Positions 14,577 through 21,649 of a DNA stretch of 25,904 bases are shown here, piece by piece. The DNA lies in NCBI GenBank assembly GCA_029983555.1, contig JASBZH010000012.1:1-25904 (forward strand). The letters run 5' to 3'. Both the position numbers and the translations under genes were made by a program. The notes under the pieces were generated by a model, which saw nothing but the letters and a program-made list of their open reading frames with translations, was not told the DNA's origin and made no database searches. Positions within the stretch are counted from its first letter, which is position 1. Each line of letters opens with the position of its first letter. Source of the DNA: Peptoniphilus sp. GTDB taxonomy: Bacteria > Bacillota > Clostridia > Tissierellales > Peptoniphilaceae.

Positions 14577-15464
14577 ATGAAAAAAATTTTTGTAACTATT
14601 TTGGCAATATTTTTGTTGCCAATAAATATTTTTGCTGCGGGAGAAATTAATGCACCCCAAAAATTAATAGCATCAAAGATTAATAATACTTATAAATTTG
14701 AGATGGATAAAGCAAATAATAAGAACTTAAATATTGAGATTGATGTTTTAAATAATGGAAAATGGGCGAGTCAAGATAAAAAATCAATTATAAAAAAAGT
14801 AAATGAAAGTGGAGCTAAAAATTCAATAACACTTACTGATGATGAGCTCAAAAATTTTGCAAGTAATGGCAGCGGATATTCTTTTAGACTTAGATATGTA
14901 GCTAACAATAAAACTATATCCCCATTTACACATACAATCCACTTGGGCGATTCTCCAATTTCAAGAAACAGCAGCGCTTGGGCTTTAGATGATATAAATA
15001 AAGCTAGCAGTTTAAATATAGTGCCAAATTCTATGATTTCAAATATGAAAGCCGGTGTAACTCGTGAAGAACTGGCAGAAGTTGCTGTAAAAGCTTATAG
15101 AAGTACGCACAATAAAACTGCTCAAGGTTCAATAGATCACTTTAAAGACACTGAAAATAAATATGCAAATATCGCATTTGATTTAGGACTAATGAGTGGA
15201 GTGGGAGAAGACAAATTTAATCCGAAGGGACATGTTACTAGAGAGGACTATGCTGTAGTTGCATCAAAGATATTTGGAATGAAAAGTGTTAAGTCTATTA
15301 GAATTAAAGATGAAAAAGACATTTCTAAATATGCAAAAGACTCTGTATACAGTGCTCTTAACAGTAAAATTTTAACACTCGATAAAGACTTAAAATTTAA
15401 CCCAAAAAAAGAAATGAAAAGAGAAGAAGTTCTATCTTCTATTGTAAGAAATATGCAAAAATAA
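14577..15464 (+). CDS. Secreted S-layer homology (SLH) domain protein (295 aa)
   Basis: The N-terminus is a signal peptide (MKKIF, hydrophobic core, likely cleaved after the Ala-Ala near residue 21). Residues about 24-125 look like a beta-sandwich, possibly fibronectin-III-like. Three SLH modules follow at about 133-180, 186-235 and 243-293. The middle one is the clearest, with HFKDTENKYANIAFDLG then FNPKGHVTREDYA. SLH triplets bind pyruvylated secondary cell-wall polymers, so the protein should sit on the cell wall. With only a short N-terminal domain and no enzyme motif, it may be structural or adhesive. The ATG at 14577 is chosen because GAGGTG lies 6 nt upstream; the GTG at 14568 is part of that site. 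The first and third SLH modules are degenerate. Confidence 0.88.
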   Translation: MKKIFVTILAIFLLPINIFAAGEINAPQKLIASKINNTYKFEMDKANNKNLNIEIDVLNNGKWASQDKKSIIKKVNESGAKNSITLTDDELKNFASNGSGYSFRLRYVANNKTISPFTHTIHLGDSPISRNSSAWALDDINKASSLNIVPNSMISNMKAGVTREELAEVAVKAYRSTHNKTAQGSIDHFKDTENKYANIAFDLGLMSGVGEDKFNPKGHVTREDYAVVASKIFGMKSVKSIRIKDEKDISKYAKDSVYSALNSKILTLDKDLKFNPKKEMKREEVLSSIVRNMQK

Positions 15465-15471
15465 ATATAGA

Positions 15472-15523
15472 ATTTGTAAATTTTTACAGTTTAATGTATT
15501 TATATTTACAAATATGATATAAT
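15472..15523 (+). promoter_or_regulatory. Inverted repeat overlapping a probable promoter
   Basis: ATTTGTAAAT (15472-15481) and ATTTACAAAT (15504-15513) are perfect inverted copies with a 22-bp spacer. A consensus TATAAT follows at 15518-15523, so the right arm lies in the -35/-10 spacer. No T-run follows the repeat, so an operator is more likely than a terminator. The -35 is poor. Confidence 0.5.
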
Positions 15524-15539
15524 ACTTCCAGGTGAGACG

Positions 15540-15902
15540 ATGAAAAAAGTAATTTTTGATACTAACCCACTTGGAAGTTTTCAACTTTCATGCGCAGTTT
15601 ACGAACGCTACTATATGGAAAAGTTTAATAGAGAAGTTTTTTTCTATACTCGAAAAAATGGCAAGTACATAAAGGTAAATGACGATGATGAGAAGAAAAT
15701 TTTAGCTAACAGATGCATGACTAAGATTGATTTAGGCAGTGAAGTAGAAGAAATACCTTTTGATTCTAAAATAAGAGTCAAACCTTTTTGCGAAGAAAAT
15801 GAGGAAGACGAAACATTGATTAAGATTGTGGAAGATCTAGGCGATGATGCCAGTTGGAAAGAATCTAAGATTAGAGTAGTCGAGCTTAGTGAATGTGAAT
15901 AA
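15540..15902 (+). CDS. Conserved hypothetical protein (120 aa)
   Basis: Function is unknown. The protein is acidic and soluble, with no signal peptide or membrane segment. Two segments resemble a widespread uncharacterised bacterial/phage family I recall: an N-terminal N-x-GGFGLS-like stretch (here NPLGSFQLS, residues 9-17) and a C-terminal D-x-LI-x-VVEELG...LKxVEIP pattern (here DETLIKIVEDLG followed by SKIRVVELSE). This comes from memory rather than a search. The ATG has AGGTGAG at close spacing, and a TATAAT 17 nt before the start suggests a very short leader. A strong bidirectional terminator follows, so it is a single-gene unit between the SLH gene and the convergent CorC-type gene. Confidence 0.7.
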   Translation: MKKVIFDTNPLGSFQLSCAVYERYYMEKFNREVFFYTRKNGKYIKVNDDDEKKILANRCMTKIDLGSEVEEIPFDSKIRVKPFCEENEEDETLIKIVEDLGDDASWKESKIRVVELSECE

Positions 15903-15910
15903 CAGAAAAT

Positions 15911-15947
15911 AAAAGCCTTTAATCTACAAAGATTAAAGGCTTTTTTG
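15911..15947. terminator. Bidirectional terminator between convergent genes
   Basis: A perfect 15-bp stem (15911-15925 with 15930-15944), 4-nt loop, carries A-rich and T-rich flanks on either side, so it can stop both the plus-strand 120-aa gene and the minus-strand CBS protein gene, whose stop codon is at 15948. Confidence 0.9.
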
Positions 15948-17198
15948 CTATTTTTTAACAGGTATTTGAAGAATTAGTTTCTCTATTCTATTTGAAGTGC
16001 TTCTAACTATAGTAAATTTCAAATCACCTATAGTTATTATTTCGTTTGGCTTAGGGAACCTGTCAATTTGTTCGATGATATATCCACCTATTGAGTCAAA
16101 CTCCACACATTCGAGTTCGGTGTTAAATTTTTGATTGATGTCGTCAATGTTTACAGCGCCATCTATTAAATATTTTCCAGGTGCAATATTTACTATGTCT
16201 TCGTCTTCAATCGTGTCATACTCGTCAGATATTTGTCCTACTAATTTTTCAAATATATCTTCATAAGTTATCATTCCCTCCGTGCCGCCATATTCATCAG
16301 TAACTATAGCAACGGAGAGTTTATTTTGTCGCATTTGATTAAAAAGTGTAGAAGTTGGTTTATATTCAAAAGTAAAAAATGGCTTCTTCAGATATTCTAA
16401 ATTTTCTCTAAAACTCTTTTTTTTGTCCATCAAAAAGAAATCTTTTACATTAAATATTCCAACAATATTGTCTAAATTATCGTTATACACAGGCATACGA
16501 GAATAATTGTTTTCTGCTATTTTTTCTACTATATCGTCGTAGCTCTCGTCTAAATCTATTCCTACAATATCTGTTCTTGGAGTCATAATATCTTTTGCAT
16601 AAGTCTCTTTAAATTCGAAAACATTCTCTATCATAGCTGACTCGTGTTTATCTAAAATTCCTTGACGAATTCCAAGATACATTGTTTCTTTTAAATCGTC
16701 TTCTGTAATTGAATATTCACTGTAGGTTTTTCCCTTAAGTCTCATCTTTATAATCGAATTTGAAATAAAATTAATAAAAAGTGAAAGTGGTTTGATGATT
16801 TTCATCAAGTTTACCATAGCTTTTGACTTTTCTGAAACGATATTTTCATAATAAACTTTACCCATTACTCGAGGTATGGTCTGTCCAAAGATTATCACGA
16901 CTATTGTTGAAATAAGTATTCCAATTGCAATACCAATATATCCAAAAAAATCATAAAGTGCCAAAGATAAGAAAACTATGCAAAGTGAATTAGAAAAAAA
17001 GTCTAATATTAAAGTTGTAGAATACAAATTTTTGTCCTTATGTATTTTTTTTATATATTGTAAATTTTCTATTTTAGAGTCTTCTAATTTTTCAAGCTTT
17101 ACGGGACCAAGACCCCAAAAAGCATTTTCTATTAAAGTAAACTCATAAGAAAGGTATAAAGATATTAACGATAAAATGATAAGTATATAGGGATACAT
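15948..17198 (-). CDS. CorC/HlyC-family membrane protein (CNNM-DUF21 plus CBS domains, 416 aa)
   Basis: Members of this family act in magnesium (or other divalent cation) transport or homeostasis; older annotations as hemolysins are misleading. The N-terminal DUF21/CNNM membrane domain (about 1-155) has three to four membrane helices. The linker EDDLKETMYLGIRQGILDKH leads to a CBS pair (about 205-320) with the hallmark MTPRTDI, SRMPVY and VTDEYGGTEGMIT. A C-terminal CorC_HlyC domain spans about 337-412. The start at 17198 is chosen because GAGGAG lies 7 nt upstream; the ATG 15 nt further upstream overlaps that site. The -10 region lies so close that the leader should be only about 10-15 nt. 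It is probably a monocistronic gene. Confidence 0.92.
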   Translation of the reverse strand: MYPYILIILSLISLYLSYEFTLIENAFWGLGPVKLEKLEDSKIENLQYIKKIHKDKNLYSTTLILDFFSNSLCIVFLSLALYDFFGYIGIAIGILISTIVVIIFGQTIPRVMGKVYYENIVSEKSKAMVNLMKIIKPLSLFINFISNSIIKMRLKGKTYSEYSITEDDLKETMYLGIRQGILDKHESAMIENVFEFKETYAKDIMTPRTDIVGIDLDESYDDIVEKIAENNYSRMPVYNDNLDNIVGIFNVKDFFLMDKKKSFRENLEYLKKPFFTFEYKPTSTLFNQMRQNKLSVAIVTDEYGGTEGMITYEDIFEKLVGQISDEYDTIEDEDIVNIAPGKYLIDGAVNIDDINQKFNTELECVEFDSIGGYIIEQIDRFPKPNEIITIGDLKFTIVRSTSNRIEKLILQIPVKK

Positions 17199-17217
17199 TG
17201 CCACGCTCCTCATTTAG

Positions 17218-17247
17218 ATTATACCCCAAACAGAAGATAAAATTCAA
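17218..17247 (-). promoter_or_regulatory. Promoter of the CorC-type gene
   Basis: Read on minus, TTGAAT (complement of 17242-17247) and TATAAT (complement of 17218-17223) are 18 bp apart. The predicted start is near 17211, essentially at the GAGGAG ribosome binding site. Confidence 0.65.
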
Positions 17248-17285
17248 AGTAAGTTTTTATGAAATTTAAAATTCTAAATTAGGAC

Positions 17286-17315
17286 AAAAATAAACCTGAG
17301 GGAAGACCTCAGGTT
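17286..17315 (-). terminator. Terminator of glmS
   Basis: AACCTGAGG (17293-17301) and CCTCAGGTT (17307-17315) form a perfect 9-bp stem with a 5-nt loop. On minus it is followed by TATTTTTG. It starts 7 nt after the glmS stop codon. Confidence 0.87.
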
Positions 17316-17322
17316 GTTTATT

Positions 17323-19146
17323 TTATTCAACTGTTACTGATTTTGCCAAGTTTCTAGGTTTGTCAACATCATTTCCAAGAGAAAGTGATGTGTAATAAGC
17401 TATTAGCTGTTCAGGAATTACTGCAAGTAGTGGTGTCAAGATATCCAAAGTTTTTGGAATTTCTACTAAATTTGTCGAAGCATCTTTTACAAAGTCATTT
17501 CCTCTATTTGTAATTGAAATTACTTTTGCACCTCTTGCAATAAGCTCTTGGTTGTTTGAAATTGTCTTTTCTGTAATCTTTGATTGAGTAGCCACAGTTA
17601 TTACTGGAGTGCCAGGTTCAATAAGTGCAATTGAGCCGTGTTTTAATTCTCCAGAAGGGAAAGCTTCTGTGTGTATATAAGAAGTTTCTTTAAGCTTTAA
17701 AGCACCTTCTTTTGCAGTAATAAAGTCAAGAAGTCTTCCTGTGTAGAAAATTGAATTGGAATCTTTAATTTCCATTGCAATTTCTTTAAAGTTTTCTTTA
17801 TCTTTTAATATTTCATCAATTTGTGCAGGAATTTTTTCTAAAGCTTCTATTATATTCTTAATGTCAGCATCATCAATTTGACCTTTAGCTTTTGCAATTC
17901 TCATTGCTACAAAATATAGTGCAATTAATTGAGTAGTATAGGCCTTAGTTGACGCTACAGAAATTTCTGGACCTGCGTAACAATAAATGACTTTGTCAGC
18001 ATCTCTTGTTATAGTTGAGCCAAGTACATTTGTTATGGCTAAAGTTTTAGCACCGAGTCTTTTTGCTTCCTTTAGAGCTGCCAATGTATCTGCTGTTTCT
18101 CCAGATTGAGAAACAAATATTACTAGCGACTTCTCATCTAAGAACATATTTTTATATCTAAATTCTGATGCTATTTCTGAAATTACTGGAATTTTAGCTA
18201 AGCTTTCTATCGCATATTTTCCAACTTCACCTGCATGAAATGCAGTACCACAGGCAGAAATATAAATTTTTTCTATATCCTTTAATTCCTCTTTTGTAAA
18301 AATATCTTCGTTGTCATTTAAAACATAGTCATTATGTCTTAAAGAAATTGCCTTTTCAATAGCTTTAGGCTGCTCGTGAATTTCTTTTAATAAGAAGTGA
18401 TCATATCCTTCTTTAGATGCACTTTCGTCAGTGTAATCAACTTCTGTAACTTCTCTATCTACTTCATTTCCGTCGGAATCATAAATTTTATATGAATCTT
18501 TTTTGATATCTACTATGTCTCCATCTTTTAGGAAAATTAATTTATTTGTATGTTCAATTACTGATGTTATATCTGATGCAATCATGTATCCATCTTCAAG
18601 TATCGCAAGTAGAAGTGGAGAAGAATCTCTTAAAGCAACAAGTCTATCTTTTTCATCAGAAGAAATTATTCCAAGTGCAAATGATCCCCTCAAAACTTTG
18701 TGAGCTTTTATAACAGCTTTAAGTAAGTCGCCGTCATAATTATCTGAAATTACATTTGGGATTATTTCTGTATCTGTTTGTGACTTAAAAGTAAATCCCT
18801 TTTCTTGAAGTTTATTTCTAAGTTCAAGATAGTTTTCTACTATTCCATTGTGAACGACAGAAATTTTTCCGTCGCTACTGACATGAGGATGAGCATTTAC
18901 TTCTGATGGCTCGCCGTGAGTTGCCCATCTTGTGTGAGCTATAGCTACATTTGAAATTTTGCTACTAAAGTCATAAGCATTTTCCAAATTTACTATTTTA
19001 CCTTTTTTCTTATAAGTTTCTAACTTTCCGCCAGTTATCATAGAAATACCGGCAGAGTCGTAACCTCTGTATTCTAGTTTTTTAAGTCCGTTAAGGACTA
19101 TTTCAGTTGCGTTTTTGTTACCAATGTAACCAACTATTCCGCACAT
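17323..19146 (-). CDS. glmS: Glutamine--fructose-6-phosphate aminotransferase (isomerizing)
   Basis: GlmS makes glucosamine-6-phosphate from fructose-6-phosphate and glutamine, the entry step to UDP-GlcNAc for peptidoglycan. The 607-aa length is standard. The N-terminal class-II glutaminase domain starts MCGIVGYIG (Cys2 becomes the catalytic N-terminal residue) and has HTRWATHGEP. Two SIS sugar-isomerase domains follow, with SACGTAFHAGEV, SQSGETADT and STKAYTTQ. The protein ends with the conserved LAKSVTVE. GGAGGG lies about 7 nt before the ATG. The leader carries a glmS ribozyme, so expression should be repressed by glucosamine-6-phosphate. It is a single-gene transcription unit. Confidence 0.98.
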   Translation of the reverse strand: MCGIVGYIGNKNATEIVLNGLKKLEYRGYDSAGISMITGGKLETYKKKGKIVNLENAYDFSSKISNVAIAHTRWATHGEPSEVNAHPHVSSDGKISVVHNGIVENYLELRNKLQEKGFTFKSQTDTEIIPNVISDNYDGDLLKAVIKAHKVLRGSFALGIISSDEKDRLVALRDSSPLLLAILEDGYMIASDITSVIEHTNKLIFLKDGDIVDIKKDSYKIYDSDGNEVDREVTEVDYTDESASKEGYDHFLLKEIHEQPKAIEKAISLRHNDYVLNDNEDIFTKEELKDIEKIYISACGTAFHAGEVGKYAIESLAKIPVISEIASEFRYKNMFLDEKSLVIFVSQSGETADTLAALKEAKRLGAKTLAITNVLGSTITRDADKVIYCYAGPEISVASTKAYTTQLIALYFVAMRIAKAKGQIDDADIKNIIEALEKIPAQIDEILKDKENFKEIAMEIKDSNSIFYTGRLLDFITAKEGALKLKETSYIHTEAFPSGELKHGSIALIEPGTPVITVATQSKITEKTISNNQELIARGAKVISITNRGNDFVKDASTNLVEIPKTLDILTPLLAVIPEQLIAYYTSLSLGNDVDKPRNLAKSVTVE

Positions 19147-19169
19147 TTTTATCCCTCCAAAATTTTTTA

Positions 19170-19300
19170 GAGACTCACTGCAATTTTTTGTTGTAAAATT
19201 ACTTTTATTTTTTGTAAATTGCTAAGGCTGTGATACCTATAGAGCATCCGCCGAAAATTTCGATAACTCTATTCCTCGTCATCCAAATGGATCAGGCGCT
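19170..19300 (-). ncRNA. glmS ribozyme (glucosamine-6-phosphate-activated self-cleaving riboswitch)
   Basis: On minus, the sequence opens with the cleavage context A|GCGCC (19300/19299), then GACGAGGA at about 19281-19274, a variable arm, AGTTATCGAAATTTTCGGCGG ending near 19248 and GGATGCTCT. These match the conserved core of the glmS ribozyme (compare Bacillus glmS: AGCGCC, GACGAGG, TTATCGAATTTTCGGCGGATGCTC). The 3' part includes CAGCC and a long AT-rich arm closed by GCAATTT and AAATTGC. It ends about 10 nt before the glmS Shine-Dalgarno. Binding of glucosamine-6-phosphate triggers cleavage and mRNA decay in known members. The core is strongly recognisable; the 3' boundary is approximate. 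Confidence 0.95.
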
Positions 19301-19326
19301 TAATTCATTTTTATCTCTTAAAATTA

Positions 19327-19355
19327 ATTTTATCATAAGGTAAAAAAGAAGTAAA
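19327..19355 (-). promoter_or_regulatory. Promoter of the glmS ribozyme-glmS transcript
   Basis: Read on minus, TTTACT (complement of 19350-19355) and TAAAAT (complement of 19327-19332) are 17 bp apart. The predicted start near 19320 leaves about 20 nt before the ribozyme cleavage site, as usual for this RNA. Confidence 0.65.
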
Positions 19356-19421
19356 CTTATTATATAGCAGTTTATAAGGGTATAATTCTAAAACACAGCA
19401 GTTTTTAGACTGATCTCTAAG

Positions 19422-19450
19422 TTGAAAAAATATAACGCTAATGGTAACAT
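19422..19450 (+). promoter_or_regulatory. Possible promoter of the parvulin operon
   Basis: TTGAAA (19422-19427) and TAACAT (19445-19450) are separated by 17 bp. Both hexamers match consensus at only four positions. The gene starts at 19508, giving a leader of about 50 nt that contains the palindrome at 19463-19480. Confidence 0.45.
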
Positions 19451-19462
19451 AAAACTGTAGAT

Positions 19463-19480
19463 AAGCGAAAATTTTCGCTT
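19463..19480. repeat. 18-bp perfect palindrome in the parvulin leader
   Basis: AAGCGAAAATTTTCGCTT reads the same on both strands and is followed by TT. It lies between the putative -10 and the ribosome binding site. It may be an operator just downstream of the transcription start or form a small hairpin. GC pairs at its ends make it stand out from the AT-rich background. Confidence 0.6.
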
Positions 19481-19507
19481 TTAATGAAGATAAAATTGGA
19501 GGAAATA

Positions 19508-20257
19508 ATGGATAATAATAAAGTTTTAGCAGTGGTAAATGGAAGAGAAGTAACAGGTGAAGATTATAATTTATTTATAAATTCACTAGACCCTCAACTT
19601 AAAGCTTATTTTACTCAAGAAGAATACAACAAAGATATAGTAAACGAACTAGTTTATCAACAATTATTATATGAAGAAGCTATTGAAAATGGTGTAGATA
19701 AAGAAGAAGACTTTTTAAAAGTTTTAGAAAAGACAAAACAATCTATGCTTAAAACTTATTCACTTGGAAAATTACTTTCTACAGTGAAAATTACAGATGA
19801 AGAGATGAAAGAATTTTATGAAAAGAATAAGGATCTTTTCATAAAAGGCGAAACTGCAAAAGCTTCTCACATTTTAGTGGATGAAGAAGATAAGGCCAAT
19901 GAAATTTACGAAAAAGTAAAAGATGGCGATAATTTTGCAGAACTTGCAAAAAAATTCTCAACATGTCCTTCTTCAGAAAGAGGAGGAGAGTTGGGAGAAT
20001 TCCAAAAAGGTCAAATGGTTAAAGAATTTGAAGATGCAGTATTTTCAAATGAAATTGGAACTATAACTGAACCTGTTAAAACACAATTTGGATATCACAT
20101 TATTAGAATAGATGACAAAAAAGACGCTTCTACTCTTAGCTTTGATGAAGCAAAAGATAGAATCTATAACGAACTTAAGAGAAAAAAAGAGCAAGAAGTT
20201 TACAACAAAAAAGTTGATGAATTAAAAGAAAAATATAAAGTAGAGATTAAAAACTAA
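19508..20257 (+). CDS. Cytosolic parvulin-type peptidyl-prolyl isomerase (PpiC domain, 249 aa)
   Basis: This protein should catalyse cis-trans isomerisation of X-Pro bonds, acting as a folding helper. An N-terminal helical SurA/trigger-factor-like region (about 1-105), including the VLAVVNGREVT opening, precedes a complete PpiC rotamase domain at about 115-203 (KASHILV, then CPSSERGGELGEF, then FGYHIIRI). Unlike PrsA there is no signal peptide or lipobox, so it should be cytoplasmic, as in other clostridial proteins of this length. The start at 19508 is selected because TTGGAGG lies 5 nt upstream; the ATG at 19484 would add eight residues and has no site. The next gene begins 12 nt after the stop, suggesting an operon with the RelA/SpoT-like protein. 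Confidence 0.9.
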   Translation: MDNNKVLAVVNGREVTGEDYNLFINSLDPQLKAYFTQEEYNKDIVNELVYQQLLYEEAIENGVDKEEDFLKVLEKTKQSMLKTYSLGKLLSTVKITDEEMKEFYEKNKDLFIKGETAKASHILVDEEDKANEIYEKVKDGDNFAELAKKFSTCPSSERGGELGEFQKGQMVKEFEDAVFSNEIGTITEPVKTQFGYHIIRIDDKKDASTLSFDEAKDRIYNELKRKKEQEVYNKKVDELKEKYKVEIKN

Positions 20258-20269
20258 AAAGGTGTAGCT

Positions 20270-21604
20270 ATGAAACTTGAGCTTTTCAACTATATAGACG
20301 ATGTTATGGCCATATACGACTTTCATCGTCTAGAACTAGTTGAAATTAATAAAGAATTAAAGAGATATTTCACAAATAAATTACAAAAAAATGATGAATT
20401 CATAAATATCTTTACTAGAATAAAATCTCAAGATTCTCTTAAAGAAAAGATAATTAGAAGAAACTACTTTGTCAAGTATCCAAATCCTGGCGATGGATTT
20501 AATCAAATTCCAGATCTAATAGGACTTAGGATTGAGTGCAGATTTATAAAAGATGAAGAGCAGATTTATAAAAAAATTATAGAAGATTTTAGACTTTATA
20601 CGGGCGGAGGAATGTATGCGTCTAAGCTAAACAAAAAGATTAGGCTTAACTTAGACGATCCTCAGCCTCAATCTTTAAATAATGGATTTAAAATTTTTAA
20701 GCTCGATGGGGAGTTTTTTACAGGAGAGAAGACTTTTTTATTTGAGCTTCAAATTAAGTCTTTAGTTAATGTATTTTGGGGAGAAATAGATCACAAAATT
20801 TTATATAAAAATTATAACTACATGGTGACTGCTGATTTCTTTAAAGACATTATGAATTCCATTATAGATAATCTCACTATGGTAGATAGACAATTGATGA
20901 TACTTTATGATCATGTGAGAAATTTAGATGCTTCTGTAAATATTTCAGCTGAAAATCAGCTTAAGACTCTGCTTTCTAAAATACTGCACGATGTATTTAC
21001 ACAGAAGATTTATGATGAGCTGGGACTCATGATGAATTTAAAAACTATTACAGATGTAGTAGTTAATTTTCTATTTATGAAATCGATAAAAAATAAAGAT
21101 TTGACCTATGGAGAAAATTTTATTTCATTAATAAATAGGATAAATCTTACATCCGATTGCGACATGAATATAGAAGATCCAATTGAACTTAAAAAAGAGC
21201 CCAAGTATTACGATTCTTTTTCCAAAGGCATTGGAGAAATACTATATGCAAATGTAAATAAGGATTTAGAATGGAATTTGTTTTTCAAGATAATTTCACT
21301 TATTAATGAGGCCAGCTACTCAGAAAATTTTACTGAGTTTTTAATTTTTGTAAGGTATGAATACACAATTTCGTTGCTAAGACTATTTGACGAAATGGGT
21401 ATTGATGAAGACAAGAAGGACTATTTGGAAAGTGAATTACTCTTACTTGTAGTGACTGGGTTTAAAGAAAACCCATCAATACATTTTCTAATGGATAAGT
21501 CGCTTAATATGTTTAATGATTTTGTATGTAATGCTAAGAGACTCGAAACAAAGGACGAGCAAGAAATTATTAAAAATTTTAAAGATACATACAAATATAA
21601 ATAG
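20270..21604 (+). CDS. RelA/SpoT-domain protein, divergent (p)ppGpp synthetase-like (444 aa)
   Basis: The N-terminal half (about 1-200) aligns with small alarmone synthetases such as YjbM/RelQ. RIKSQDSLKEK (50-60) fits the R-x-K-x-x-x-S ATP-binding motif, IPDLIGLRIECRF (80-92) has the metal-binding Asp82, FELQIKS (158-164) has the catalytic Glu and Gln, and NVFWGEIDHKILYK (167-180) matches NFWATIEH..YK. The G-loop is different: where synthetases have GY-x-S-Y/L-H, this has NNGFKIFKLDG (137-147), lacking the guanine-stacking Tyr and the His. No HD hydrolase domain is present. Residues about 210-444 are a long helical extension without motifs I recognise. The family is likely but the product may be altered or absent. 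AAAGGTG precedes the ATG. Confidence 0.8.
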   Translation: MKLELFNYIDDVMAIYDFHRLELVEINKELKRYFTNKLQKNDEFINIFTRIKSQDSLKEKIIRRNYFVKYPNPGDGFNQIPDLIGLRIECRFIKDEEQIYKKIIEDFRLYTGGGMYASKLNKKIRLNLDDPQPQSLNNGFKIFKLDGEFFTGEKTFLFELQIKSLVNVFWGEIDHKILYKNYNYMVTADFFKDIMNSIIDNLTMVDRQLMILYDHVRNLDASVNISAENQLKTLLSKILHDVFTQKIYDELGLMMNLKTITDVVVNFLFMKSIKNKDLTYGENFISLINRINLTSDCDMNIEDPIELKKEPKYYDSFSKGIGEILYANVNKDLEWNLFFKIISLINEASYSENFTEFLIFVRYEYTISLLRLFDEMGIDEDKKDYLESELLLLVVTGFKENPSIHFLMDKSLNMFNDFVCNAKRLETKDEQEIIKNFKDTYKYK

Positions 21605-21622
21605 GATATAACTTTCTAATTT

Positions 21623-21631
21623 TGATATAAT
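21623..21631 (+). promoter_or_regulatory. Extended -10 promoter before pepD
   Basis: TGATATAAT (21623-21631) is a TGN-TATAAT extended -10 with no recognisable -35. The start would fall at about 21638, on the first base of the AAGGAGG site, giving a leader of roughly 12 nt. Read-through from the upstream gene is also possible because no terminator lies between. Confidence 0.5.
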
Positions 21632-21649
21632 GTTTTTAAGGAGGTTGAC

